DNA of 20,808 nucleotides from Mnemiopsis leidyi (GCA_000226015.1 JH152696.1:154557-175364); one strand, 5' to 3'; positions 9,957 to 19,442 are shown, counted from the stretch's first letter. The notes: generated from the sequence alone by a model not told the origin. Made by a program: numbers and translations.

Positions 9957-10086
9957 GCTTGTACAGCAGCGCGCACCCTCCCGTCATTTTATTCGCTTCG
10001 AATGAGGGTCGGACAAAGTCAGACAAGAAGCGAATAGAGGAGAATAAAATTGAAAATGACGGGAGGGTGCGCGCTGCTGTACAAGC
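9957..10086. mobile_element. 130 bp foldback element with perfect 34 bp inverted arms
   Basis: The left arm 9957-9990 (gcttgtacagcagcgcgcac...) is the exact reverse complement of 10053-10086. Inside the 62 bp loop there is a second inverted pair, attcgcttc at 9989-9997 and gaagcgaat at 10027-10035. Half of the element (arm plus gaatgagggtcggacaaagt) recurs in inverted form at 10536-10602 and partly at about 9324-9355. The open frames on both strands here are a by-product of the inverted repeat, not genes. Confidence 0.8.
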
Positions 10087-10174
10087 AAAAGGGCTCTGGT
10101 TAGAGCAAATAACTTTACATAACCAGGTGCTTATGCCGCGCTCGGCGCGGCTGCTACGCGCGCAAAAGGGCTCT
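10085..10174. mobile_element. 64 bp hairpin module between 13 bp direct repeats
   Basis: gcaaaagggctct occurs at 10085-10097 and 10162-10174. Between them is a module with aggtgctta followed by the stem gccgcgc-tcg-gcgcggc. A related module lies inverted at 9359-9419, where the stem reads cacgc/gcgtg, so both sides of the helix changed together. The first repeat copy overlaps the end of the 130 bp foldback. Confidence 0.5.
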
Positions 10175-10229
10175 AATTGTAAAAGCAACCCATAGCAGCT
10201 AAATTTATTGTATTATATTGATTACTTTT

Positions 10230-10480
10230 CTAAGCCAACAGAGCTAGAGCCCTGCGACTTGCGCTGCGCGCGCTCTATTGGGACGCACATATGGTGATCT
10301 TTTGCATTTTGCGTCGTGCGTCCGTCTTAATTTATCGCTTAGCTCGCACAGCAACGATTGCCAAACACTTATATCTCTGTGCAAGCTTACCGCGAAATTA
10401 GGAGGGACGCGTGATCAACTCACACAAAAGCTAATGCGTGATGCGCGCGCAGCGCGAGTCGCAGGGCTATGTTGGCTTAG
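10230..10480. mobile_element. 250 bp foldback (MITE-like) element
   Basis: The left arm 10230-10273 (ctaagccaac...ccctgcgacttgcgctgcgc) is matched by the reverse complement of 10443-10480, with one base change and a 6 nt gap in the arm. The centre has gggacgcac and gtgcgtccgtc motifs and no protein-coding potential. Long GC-rich arms, small size and lack of ORF fit a non-autonomous foldback element. Flanking target duplications are not clear. Confidence 0.65.
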
Positions 10481-10524
10481 TAACACATTGAATAATTAAA
10501 AGACAACATCATAATGAAAGAATC

Positions 10525-10613
10525 ATAATGAACCAATTGTCTGATCTTGTCCGACCCTCATCCCGGAGAATAAAATGACGGGAGGGCCGTGCGCGCTGCT
10601 GTATAATGAACCA
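10525..10613. mobile_element. 67 bp insertion flanked by 11 bp direct repeats
   Basis: ataatgaacca occurs at 10525-10535 and 10603-10613. The 67 bp between them, read on the minus strand, starts acagcagcgcgcacg and ends gtcggacaagatcagacaat, a clear relative of the left half of the 130 bp foldback at 9957-10026. Identical flanks with a repeat-family insert are the signature of a target-site duplication. Confidence 0.6.
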
Positions 10614-10835
10614 AACAAACGTAAACAAACGTGAGAATGGCATGAACAATTTAATTATAATTGTCAGACTTTGCCTGACCTGCTGCCGCGAAGCAGCAAC
10701 GCAAAGCAACAATTTAAAATGTTTTATTGTATTGCAGTAAAAGCATCTAGTTTAAAATTATTATAACTTCGTTTCATTATCTTTTTTTAAGAGAGGGATG
10801 GAAATCTTAAGGGATGTCCTCAGTCCTGAGACCAC

Positions 10836-10916
10836 ACAAATCGGGCATTGACGAGATTATATCCGTCTAACGTTCTAACGCTGCGTGAGTCGGGTATCAC
10901 CGCGACAAATCGGGCA
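10836..10916. mobile_element. 57 bp insertion flanked by 12 bp direct repeats
   Basis: acaaatcgggca occurs at 10836-10847 and 10905-10916. The insert (ttgacgagattatatccgtc ... cgtgagtcgggtatcaccgcg) matches the two ends of the insertion at 9420-9517 but lacks about 22 bp of its middle. This is the second copy of the same small family at an independent site. Confidence 0.55.
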
Positions 10917-10919
10917 CAA

Positions 10920-13900
10920 TTCTTGTTCTAAAGATGTAACTATTCGTTAATGTGTAAATTGAGACAAAACAAAAACAACCTGCTGTATACCCCTTCCAGA
11001 ACAAGGTCATAAAACGATGGTTGGCCACCCATTCTCCGCTCATGACCTTATGTCATCCTCTAGTCTAGTACAGTAAAATCATCTGTGAATTGGAAAGAAA
11101 GAGGAGTGCGCCAAGGGAATTTGCCAATATCATCTTCTTTGGTCGACTTAGGGGAACGACTGGGAAACCGGGTTAAATGAGGAGAAAAAGACGTAGAATC
11201 TTTACTCTGCCTCTTCAGTGCAACTGCATAAGCCTAGGTGTACAGGTATAACAAATACAAATACTATTAAATTTTTGAATATTTTGCCTTGAGTTCCCCT
11301 CTTAAGAAATAAAATCTGTTGCATATTTCATTTCAAATTGTATAATAATTGGTTTAATTAATCTTTTAAGGGAAGGTTTGACTAGCACATAATCGATATT
11401 TAATTTATTAATTCATCATATCTTTCATTGTGCAATGTGTTTTATTATCTAAAAGTTTTGAATTCAGGAGTTGGATCTGGTAAAGGTCCTGTAATAGGTT
11501 TAAATTAATTCCTCAATCATGTAGACAAACTGACGTGTTCCTACCAACTCTATTTTTAGAAACCGCTCTGTGTTTCATTTCCTGATGTTGATGAAATTTT
11601 AAATTTACATCAATTTTTTCCATCGATAGTACTTTTTGCAGAAGTCCACTGTCCGGTGTCACAAAGCAATTTAACACATAGTGCAGTGTGCGCCACCGTT
11701 ACCATGTCAACGTCACAAATTGCGTCCACCAAGTTATTCTTTGTTGAATATATATTTGTGGGTTTATCACCGTTGCGCGGCGTACGTATCGCTATTAGAG
11801 TATTACTCCGAATGTGGTTTCAAGTGGGGAGGGGGCCTTTTTCAGGTCCTCATTTCGAGCAAGCTCGACTCCCAGAGGTGTGCACTGAATGTTAACGGGT
11901 GTGTTATGTTGTGGGTGGGCCGAAGGATCAACCAAGCTACATGATGTGTACGGAGCAGATATTTGAACGGACACGATTTCCACTGATAGTCAATTCAGAA
12001 AATTCATGGGCCGGCACCGTGCCGAGTCGGGTATGATCCGACAACCTCTGCATTACTCCGAAGTATTACATAAATTTGATATTCAATTCTAATGCTTATA
12101 TGACTGATCTATGATTATAAGTTTATGCGCAACTGTGGCCAACTATTTCATTCTTAAGTTTGCTATCAGCTATCGTTATTACTTCACGATTCGCATACCT
12201 CATGAATTGCAGTCGTCTGCACCTGATTTCACTTTCATTATCAATATGATTTATATTTGACTAGATGTAATGCGAGAGCCGCGTATCAGCCACTGCAACA
12301 TGCAAGCTAATTACGCAGAAACTTCCGACTGCGACAAAATTTAAGCAAAATTTAAGCAAAAAAACCTAGTCAAACTATTTGACTGCACCGTCGAAATTAT
12401 TCACATCCCTTGTTTTTAATAGCTGAAATTTCATGGCCAGTTTTAAGTTTTTGAAACCGTAAACTAGTATAAATCAACAGCTGCCATTATCATTAGACAA
12501 GTTGCAATAAAAATGTTTGAGTTTCATGGCAAATATTTTCACTATAGCTTCCATGGTATTCCATCAGCAGTCTTCGCGGCAGAAATTAATTTTACAATGT
12601 ATCCGCTGCTCAAATTCAATTGCTTTTAGCACTGACAGAGGGCAAATCGAAGGAGCCTCTTTAGAATTTGAGAGATGGAAATCTAGCGTTCGCCTGAGAT
12701 CTAACTAAGCAGGCGCAATTCTTGATACTATAATTATTAATAAAGGAGGAAAGATCAAATCAAATCAAATCAATAATTATGACTAAATACATCATCACAT
12801 CTGTGACCTACTTCTTATCCTTATTTCTTCATTTCTCAATTGACAGTAACACCTTCAATATATAAGAATTGAAACGATGATATATTTGATATATAATGTT
12901 TTAATTGTTCAATTGATTTCATTGATTCGTGAACTGCACAGCTGTCTCTCAAATAAAAACATTTTAACAAAAGATATCTTAATATTTATTTTTCATTTTT
13001 TATATAAATGTTTTTGACCAACAAATAACCTCATTGAAAATTTGCAGAAGTAGTAAAAATGAAACAGCAGCATGTGTTTAACACTTTTTTGTTAAACACT
13101 TTTTTAAACAAAATGGTTTGGCTGTACTCCCCTCCACATATTATATGTTTGTAGCCGCATCAAGGTAGGCTTCGAATTTTTTACAAAGGATTTATTTCTA
13201 CCAAATAGTTTGAGTGCCCAGTCTCCAGTCTTCAGATTCCAGTCTCCACATATTATATTAACCGTTTTGAGGTCAAATATGGTATACACTTTTTTGAGTA
13301 AGAACTCTTTGTTTGGTCAGCTGGCTGACAGATGGTCACATCAAAAACCTGGAGTAGTTATAGGAATGGGACAGGGGCATTGTTAGAACATTTGTACAAA
13401 AGATTTCTTTTTACAATATATTGGTTTGGATATACTCTCCACATAAAGCAGATACATGATGTCTCATTTTCCTTACTCTAAGTCATTAGTCACGTGAACA
13501 GCTGTGAGCAAATCAGATCACTTTGTTTTTTCCTCACTGACATATGTTAAAGAGCTCCTCCCAGTACAGTGCGATACGTTCTGTTTCTTCTTAATTAGCA
13601 TCTGGCAGCAAAGGAGTTATTATGTCTTCTTTATTGAAATCGTAATAACAAATCTGTTTTCAATTTTTGAAGTGAGACGATGAGCTTCTATGGAGCAAAA
13701 AACCAATTTATAAATTTAGCTCAAACGATTAGATTTTAGAGACTTTGTTTACAAGTTTTCAAATGATTTCAGTCAAGTATGCATTTTGTCCAGGTCTCAA
13801 GTCACCAGCAGTTTGAGAGATTGTCGGGTCTTAAACGTATTGCGGTTGATTCAAATGGGAACAAGGGCATGAGCCTTCACAATAACTTACTGCTGATGAC

Positions 13901-14175
13901 CTCCACAATCAAAATCAAAGTGGAAGAAGTGTGTTTAAGAGCTATCTCTGAGAGTTTATGCTGACCCAAATCAGTTTTTGTCTCGATTGAAGCTCACAAT
14001 TTAAACATGTACTGCCATACTGATTGCAATTCAAAATAAAGTTTAGTGCACTCAGAGTATCTGAAGCTAGTGCCCAGGAATTAAATTCTTTAACTTGAAA
14101 AAGCCGGGGTTTTATCGTGGTTTTTTCTATTTGAGGATACATAACAACAAAATTTGTATTACTGCAGAATTTCTA
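10920..14175. other. Intergenic, no gene seen
   Basis: About 3.3 kb between the palindrome cluster and the ligase. ORFs near 11656-11983 overlap in three frames on both strands and show no domain. At 12020-12046 there is a lone gagtcgggtatgatccgaca, echoing the end of the small insertion family. A (tcaaa)n-type stretch lies at about 12754-12772. Near 13130-13450 the phrase tggtttgg...tactc...ctccacat recurs, a decayed local duplication. Confidence 0.5.
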
Positions 14176-14192
14176 ATGTCTTATGTATGTAG
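14175..14192 (+). promoter_or_regulatory. 3' splice site 3 nt upstream of ligase start codon
   Basis: A T-rich stretch ends ...tatgtatgtag|atcATG. The acceptor is almost on the start codon, implying a 5' UTR intron or leader trans-splicing. Confidence 0.45.
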
Positions 14193-14195
14193 ATC

Positions 14196-14363
14196 ATGGC
14201 TTTTGTGGCAAGCAAAATTTTGAGAAAACAGAAATTTCTGGGACGATTACTATCATATCAGTCATTGTATGAGTGCGAAGACGACCATGGATTGGTTGTT
14301 TCAGAAGCATCTACACACCATAATATGCTCGAGCAGCTTTCCGGAAACACTTCTAACACTGTG
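14196..14363 (+). CDS. Ligase exon 1
   Basis: 56 codons from the ATG, phase 0 end before GTACAG. Holds the presumptive mitochondrial presequence and the pre-domain stretch [16 protein letters not shown], which lines up with the usual LHEFI.EQLS...DKTAL region of 4CL proteins. The frame also reads on past the donor without motif. Confidence 0.75.
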
Positions 14364-17300
14364 GTACAGTTTTATTTATTTTTTCTGATTTCTTTTTGTC
14401 CACTTCTGTGAGAATCATTTTCGGTCATACCTAGCTTTGAGTTGACGCCTATGTCGTAGTTCTGATTAAAAAAGCTGTTTATAAAGAAATGAATACCATA
14501 ATATGCATCTGCTTGAAATTCACAATGTACTTTTCAGGAGAATATGATGACCGGAAAGGTCATGACATATGATGAGATTGCAGGCAACAGTCTAAAGACA
14601 GCTTCCAAATTAAAAGCTTGTGGAATAAATGTGGGCGACCATGTGATGCTATACAGTCCAAATAATGAAAATTACATAGCAAGCCTTCTTGGAATCATGG
14701 CCATTGGAGCTATCCCTTGCCTGGCCAACCCTGCATACACAGGTTGAGACTTGAGTATAGTATTGTAATGACGTCAACACGGACCGTCTGTATAGTGTCT
14801 ACACTTGATATTTCATTAACTTGAATTTAGTAGATTTAACTGTCAACTGATCTGAAAAGCTGGCAGTTATCACTATTTGCGTTTCCATTTCAGAATACGA
14901 GTTGGGTGCCTTGTGCAAGTCAAGTGATGCCAAGTACCTCATCAGTTCCAAAGTTAATAATCAGATAGCTCAGAAGATTTCAGCAGAGCAGAACATACCT
15001 TTGCTTTGTACTGTGGATGATATGGCTGAGTTCTCTGCTGATTGTGATCCAATCAGCGACCTCCATGCTTCACACCCTGACGATGTTGCGGTTATTGGAT
15101 ATAGTAGCGGTACCACAGGTAAAATCCTTACCTCAATAATAATGCTGTTTTAATGTTATGTCATGAATAATTATTGGATACGAATGGATACCTATTGTCT
15201 CGTTTGAGAACATTGACTCAACATCATATCTACTCGTCCTCTGTAGGCCTACCGAAAGGAGTCCAGTTGACACATAAGAATCTGGCTTATGAGCGCAAGA
15301 TTGCTGGCTATGAGAAATTTTCCCCTCCCAGACCTGTACAGGTTGGTATAAATGTCTTTATTCATCATACATGTATTGCAACTGTTATTGGATTGTTTCG
15401 TTACTTATTCATCATACATGTATTGCAACTGTTATTGGATTGTTTCGTTACTTATTCATCATACATGTATTGCAACTGTTAATGGATTGTTTCGTTACTA
15501 TGGATATGATTTTTTACAAATTTTTTTACAATATTCTTTTTGGCGATTTTTACCCAATAAAATGCTGCCCTAAACAGTAAGCTGCCCTATACAGTAAGCT
15601 CGGATCAAGCATGCAACTTTCATTAATAGATAATATCACAAACACGTCCAAGATGCACCTTCTTGGAGCTCAAGTAAAAACAAATCATTGTTTTTACAGT
15701 ATAAATTAATCATTTGACGATTTCAAGATTGTTTACTTTTAACAAAATTCTTAATCTTCATAATAGTAATTAAGGAATTCAGTAGTTTTCCATCTTTACA
15801 TAGTTACACAAAAACAGAGTAATTCAAAAAATCTCAGGCCCTGATAATGCCGTGGTATCACGCCTTTGGTTTTACTCAGCTCGGGCTTAGTGTAGACTTT
15901 CATACAGACATTAAGTTCCTGAGCCACTTCGACCCTGCCATCTTTCTGCAGACAATTCAGCAATGCAGGGTAAGTCCTCTTACAATTCAGTTAGGTGTTA
16001 CCAGTTACAGATCACACTTACAGTAGCATATCTATTTCAACTCTACAGCAGTATATTGAATTTCAAATTAAATATTAATGCTGAGAATGCACCAGTTTAT
16101 TGAATTCAACATTCACTATCTCCAATATTTCATTTCTCTTTCTCCCTCAGCCTACCATCCTGGAAGTGGTACCGCCACTTCTTTTGTTCCTTGCGAAACA
16201 CCCAGTAGTGTCGAAGTTCGATATTTCCAGCCTTAAATACTGCGTGTCCGGGGCTGCCCCACTCACTAAAGATCTGATTGATGAGCTGACAGCCAGGCAC
16301 CCTCACATTATAAGTTGTAGGCAAGGTTTGTGTAGAATTTAGTTGATTAGGTTTAAGAACCTCTAGTTTATATTTAGAACTTTATGTATTTCAAGTAATC
16401 AGGTTATCTTGATCGAACTGTATGTAAAAACCTCAATTTTGAAAATAGAGTTCTCTAGATATGTTTGCACACTACACTGATGTCATCATAATTCATGTAT
16501 ACCTTACACACATTAGTAAGAATGCTGTGTGTGTAATCTCGACAGTATACACCCCTATACAGTGATAGATCAATGAAATATGCTGCGATTAAGATAAACG
16601 ATGCATGCTGTGTTGGCTGTGTGAGTGAAGGCATATATCGATGTAAGAATAGATTCAAAGATTGCGTTGTTATTGGGTTATTCTCTGTTCTCCGATTCAC
16701 TGATTTATCGGAATTGAAAACTACTACTACTACTACTACTATCATTAAATCCCCACAATATAGTATATCACGAAACTTATCTCCGTAAACATAACAGAGT
16801 AAAATGTTTGGACAAATTAAGTCTAGATTCAGCTTTCCAGGATACGGAATGACAGAAACGACAGCAGCACATACAGCCCAGCACCTGGCTTGTACCAAAG
16901 TAGGGAGTGTAGGAACTCCACTACCTTTCTGTACAACTAAGGTGCGTGTTTTATTGTCATATACCACCGCTTCCTGATATAGCAGTGGTGAATTTTCAAT
17001 ATGCTAACGAATTTTGAATAGGATTTCACCTTGGTTCATAATTAGCTAATCTATTTCCTTATTTAGCTGTGTCATGCATAAAGCAGAAGTAACCACGCTA
17101 CTTTATTGCAGACAAATTCCATCAATTTAACTCCATAACTGCTGTCTGGTTTACAATTTCTGACCAAGTAACTTTATAATGGCTGTAAGCTCGTTTCGCA
17201 AATGGATCAAATTCAATTCACTTTGTACGTTCTTTGAAATAGAAGTTGCAGCAAGTCCATGAGATCCGTTCCTGGTTGTAGAATACCCAACTACGCTGCT

Positions 17301-19442
17301 GGTCATGACGTCACAGGGGACTGATTTTGGGAGTAATCCCTCCCGTGAGACAAAGTTAATGATCAGTTAGAGCGTTAGATCGTTGTGTGTCCCAGTAACC
17401 TGGGGTAATCTGGAAGGGTTAGTTCAGAACTTTCTAACCGTCATGCTACTTGTCGTATAACTCCCTTAGTTCGGGATGGCATGGTTTGTGACTTGTGGTA
17501 GCCAGTGAGAATGTAACATGTCAGGATTAGTTACGGCTCAGAGAATGCTCTAACATTTTCTCCAACGATGGGATCCCCAGTGTATAAAAAATTAAATCTC
17601 AAAGTGTCGAGATTGTATTTTCCTTATCTACGGTCCCTAATGAGTCCCCTTTCCCCTAACAGATAGTACACCCTGGTACAGAGGACCCAGTTTTAGATGG
17701 GGGTCCTGGGGAGATACTAATGGGAGGTCCTGTCATCATGAAGGGTAGGAGAAATTAGTTTTTCAAGTTTTCAAGATCCTAAAATGTGCTATGATTGGGA
17801 CTTGGGTGAATTGGTGATTAATAGAGAAAGGTGTTTTGGGAAGAGGTCACAAATCGTTTCCATTACGTAATATCGTTGCTCGATATTGATTGGCTGTACC
17901 GAATTTATCATTGGTCAATCGCTGTCATATGACACGAAGAATTTGTGACTTTCTGAGCCTTCCCAAAAATACCTTTGTTTATACTCCAATAAGCACTAGT
18001 ACAAAATAACTTCTAAACTATCTGTGTTGTAAATCATAAATAATTAGATATCTGTACCGATCAATTGTTCTAACTATACCGCGTGATACTTGTGCAGGAT
18101 ACTACAAGAACGATAAAGCTAAACTAAAAAACTAACTTACATAACTAACATAACTATACCGCGTGATACTCGTGCAGGATACTACAAGAACGATAAAGCT
18201 AACTAAAAAAACTAACTAACATAACTAACATAACTATACCGCGTGATACTTGTGCAGGATACTACAAGAACGATAAAGCTAACTAAAAAACTAACTAACA
18301 TAACTAATATAACTATACCGCGTGATACTTGTGCAGGATACTACAAGAACGATAAAGCTAACGCAGAGACGCTGACAGAGGACGGTTTTGTCAGGTCAGG
18401 TGATATTGGGAAGATGGACAAAGACGGGACCCTCTATATTACTGACAGACTTAAGGAGCTGATCAAAGTGAAGGGATATCAGGTTAATACTTTGTTGGTC
18501 TGTTTTTGGTTTGTTATTTGTTTCATGAAGTTTGATAAATTATTTTCATCATTTTAATACACAAATGAGGCGGCAATTTGGTTTTGAATTTTTTACTTAG
18601 AATTGAATTTTTCGCGTGGATTAATTGAGGTATTTTAGTATTTTCTGTTGATTCGAAATCGTGGTTTCGCTTTTGCCGCTAATAAACGCCGTTTATGAAA
18701 CAGTGGTGTAACTTCTTAATATTGCAAATGTATATTTTTATGATTAACTCCATTTCATTTTATTATAAGGATTTTTGCGTTATCAAATATCTAACAGGTT
18801 TCAGACAGTTACACTTTTACCACACATAGCTAGTAAATTTTGGCCCAATCTAACAAATTATTTGAAAAACAGTTTGTCAAAACTTTTAAAGTGAACAACT
18901 GTTATGATTACCCTACTTCTATTCCATTCCAATGGCAGGTAGCTCCAGCTGAGTTGGAAGGAGTGCTGACAACCCACCCGGGTATCATGGACGCTGCTGT
19001 TATTGGGGTACCCGACGAGAGGGCTGGAGAAGTCCCTAAAGCTTTTGTTACCCCCGCTCCTGGAGGTTTGTAGAAAATGTTATCTTTTGACATGTGACTA
19101 CGATTGACCAATGAAAAGCCAGACCGTACGATCAATGAATATCGAGGTACGATCTCACGCGTCAAGACAGAGTTGTGATTCCTCTCAACAATACTGTTCT
19201 CTAAAGGAAGGTGAAACACACCCTACAAAACCCTCAAAATATAAGGGTTAAACAGTTTATAATATGTAACTTGTGTTAAACAATTCATTATAAATGTTAA
19301 TTATAGAAAGAGTTAAACAAGTCCCTGGGGTATAACAAATTTTAAAATCTTATATACCCATTACTTTGCAGCCAATATCACTGAGGAGGATGTTAAGAAT
19401 TTCATAGCTTCGAAAATGTCTGTGGAAAAGCGACTTGGATCT
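14196..19442 (+). CDS. AMP-forming acyl-CoA ligase (4CL/luciferase-like), eleven exons, C-terminus missing
   Basis: Eleven exons (listed separately) join in frame to 509 codons. The enzyme class makes an acyl-adenylate from a carboxylic acid and ATP, then an acyl-CoA. Seen in order: basic, acid-poor N-terminus [19 protein letters not shown] (mitochondrial-type), [11 protein letters not shown], the ATP loop [71 protein letters not shown], and [19 protein letters not shown]. Usual length is about 540-560 residues. The part lacking is the last 30-50 residues with the catalytic lysine motif PKxxSGKxLR. It is not encoded in 19443-20391, so the last exon lies beyond the window or has been lost. The acid substrate cannot be read from sequence; long-chain, aryl or luciferin-like acids are all possible. 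Confidence 0.92.
14538..14742 (+). CDS. Ligase exon 2
   Basis: Acceptor TTTTCAG, donor G|GTTGAG, phase 0 to phase 1. Encodes [20 protein letters not shown] through [17 protein letters not shown], the typical start of the AMP-binding domain. Confidence 0.9.
14894..15118 (+). CDS. Ligase exon 3
   Basis: Phase 1 to phase 1, acceptor CATTTCAG, donor G|GTAAAA. Encodes [19 protein letters not shown] and ends inside the ATP loop (GYSSGTTG). Confidence 0.92.
15247..15341 (+). CDS. Ligase exon 4
   Basis: Phase 1 to phase 0, acceptor CTGTAG, donor GTTGGT. Completes the ATP-binding signature with [13 protein letters not shown]; the conserved Lys of PKG is present. Confidence 0.92.
15358..15498. repeat. 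Three tandem 47 bp units in ligase intron 4
   Basis: Three copies starting at 15358, 15405 and 15452, identical except one T-to-A change in the third (gttaatgg for gttattgg). The array starts 16 bp after the exon 4 donor. The repeated open frames here come from the array. Confidence 0.95.
15838..15969 (+). CDS. Ligase exon 5
   Basis: 44 codons, phase 0 at both ends, acceptor ATCTCAG, donor GTAAGT. Encodes [20 protein letters not shown] through [14 protein letters not shown]; the His of PWYHAFGF matches the conserved active-site region histidine of this superfamily. Confidence 0.92.
16151..16325 (+). CDS. Ligase exon 6
   Basis: Phase 0 to phase 1, acceptor CCCTCAG, donor G|GTTTGT. Encodes [18 protein letters not shown] through [18 protein letters not shown], and ends RQ-G, which joins exon 7 to make RQGYGMTET. 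Confidence 0.9.
16326..16840 (+). other. Ligase intron 6 with (CTA)n tract
   Basis: No gene. A CTA trinucleotide run lies at 16720-16741. The 170-codon open frame on the minus strand (16455-16967) runs antisense across intron and exon 7 and includes the translated trinucleotide run, so I do not call it. Confidence 0.7.
16841..16941 (+). CDS. Ligase exon 7
   Basis: Phase 1 to phase 0, acceptor TTTCCAG, donor GTGCGT. Encodes [20 protein letters not shown] and [20 protein letters not shown] is the A5 motif that contacts the adenylate. Confidence 0.92.
16942..17662 (+). other. Ligase intron 7, no gene seen
   Basis: 720 bp. The part 17270-17600 is less AT-rich than its surroundings and includes a CRE-like tgacgtca at about 17306 and several short internal echoes. 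It may be an old repeat, but I see no arms or target duplications. Confidence 0.4.
17663..17744 (+). CDS. Ligase exon 8
   Basis: Phase 0 to phase 1, acceptor CTAACAG, donor G|GTAGGA. Encodes [18 protein letters not shown] then [10 protein letters not shown], the GEL.vrGp.vM.GY block of the family. Confidence 0.9.
17827..17976. mobile_element. 150 bp MITE-like element in ligase intron 8
   Basis: Ends are inverted repeats: aaaggtgttttgggaag at 17827 and the reverse complement of cttcccaaaaataccttt at 17959-17976. Further in, gtcacaaat on the left matches atttgtgac on the right. A related copy lies inverted in intron 10. Confidence 0.6.
18072..18361. repeat. 80 bp tandem array that copies the ligase exon 9 splice acceptor
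   Basis: Units start at 18072, 18152, 18232 and 18311 (periods 80, 80, 79). Each has the phrase ataccgcgtgatact-(t/c)gtgcag, then the first 24 nt of exon 9, and the three spacers contain ctaac branch-point-like motifs. The last unit runs into the real exon at 18337. In the first three units the copied exon start meets a TAA within 13 codons. Confidence 0.93.
18337..18482 (+). CDS. Ligase exon 9
   Basis: Phase 1 to phase 0, acceptor TTGTGCAG, donor GTTAAT. Encodes [33 protein letters not shown] and [13 protein letters not shown]. The Asp of SGDIG (A7) and the Arg and Lys of DRLKELIK (A8 hinge) are conserved. The acceptor is the fourth copy in a tandem array. Confidence 0.93.
18483..18938 (+). 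other. Ligase intron 9, no gene seen
   Basis: AT-rich intron without repeats or coding signals I can support; its 3' end is a good acceptor CAATGGCAG. Confidence 0.6.
18939..19065 (+). CDS. Ligase exon 10
   Basis: Phase 0 to phase 1, acceptor GGCAG, donor G|GTTTGT. Encodes [20 protein letters not shown] and [17 protein letters not shown], the classical C-terminal subdomain of adenylate-forming enzymes. Confidence 0.93.
19090..19195. mobile_element. Inverted relative of the intron 8 MITE-like element
   Basis: Read on the minus strand this segment parallels 17840-17935: a shared cacaa, then ctcgatatt, gtac, an exact tcattggtcaatcg (reverse complement at 19101-19114; direct at 17908-17921), then gtca.atg. 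Outer arms are more decayed than in intron 8. Confidence 0.5.
19372..19442 (+). CDS. Ligase exon 11
   Basis: Phase 1 to phase 0, acceptor TTTGCAG, donor GTGAGT. Encodes [20 protein letters not shown] then RLGS, matching the family helix before the A10 lysine loop. The next family residues (about V.F.d.IPKt.SGKilR) should come from a further exon. Confidence 0.88.

Noticed and set aside
9877..10195. Long open frames on both strands over the same segment
   Set aside because: They mirror each other because the segment is an inverted repeat; no protein motif.
11656..11983. Three overlapping open frames including an 87-codon one
   Set aside because: All frames are open for similar lengths, none shows a family motif, and no splice context fits.
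12008..12046. ggcaccgtgccgagtcgg resembles the 3' hairpins of a CRISPR guide scaffold
   Set aside because: Only a few words agree, there is no repeat array or Cas gene, and the context is an animal genome. It is better explained by the local repeat family.
15174..15580. Open frames with repeated YWIV/HHTCIAT peptides
   Set aside because: They are translations of the three 47 bp intron repeats; the period is not a multiple of three, so the peptide changes frame from unit to unit.
16455..16967. 170-codon open frame on the minus strand
   Set aside because: It runs antisense through ligase exon 7 and a CTA microsatellite, with no domain and no splice or codon support.
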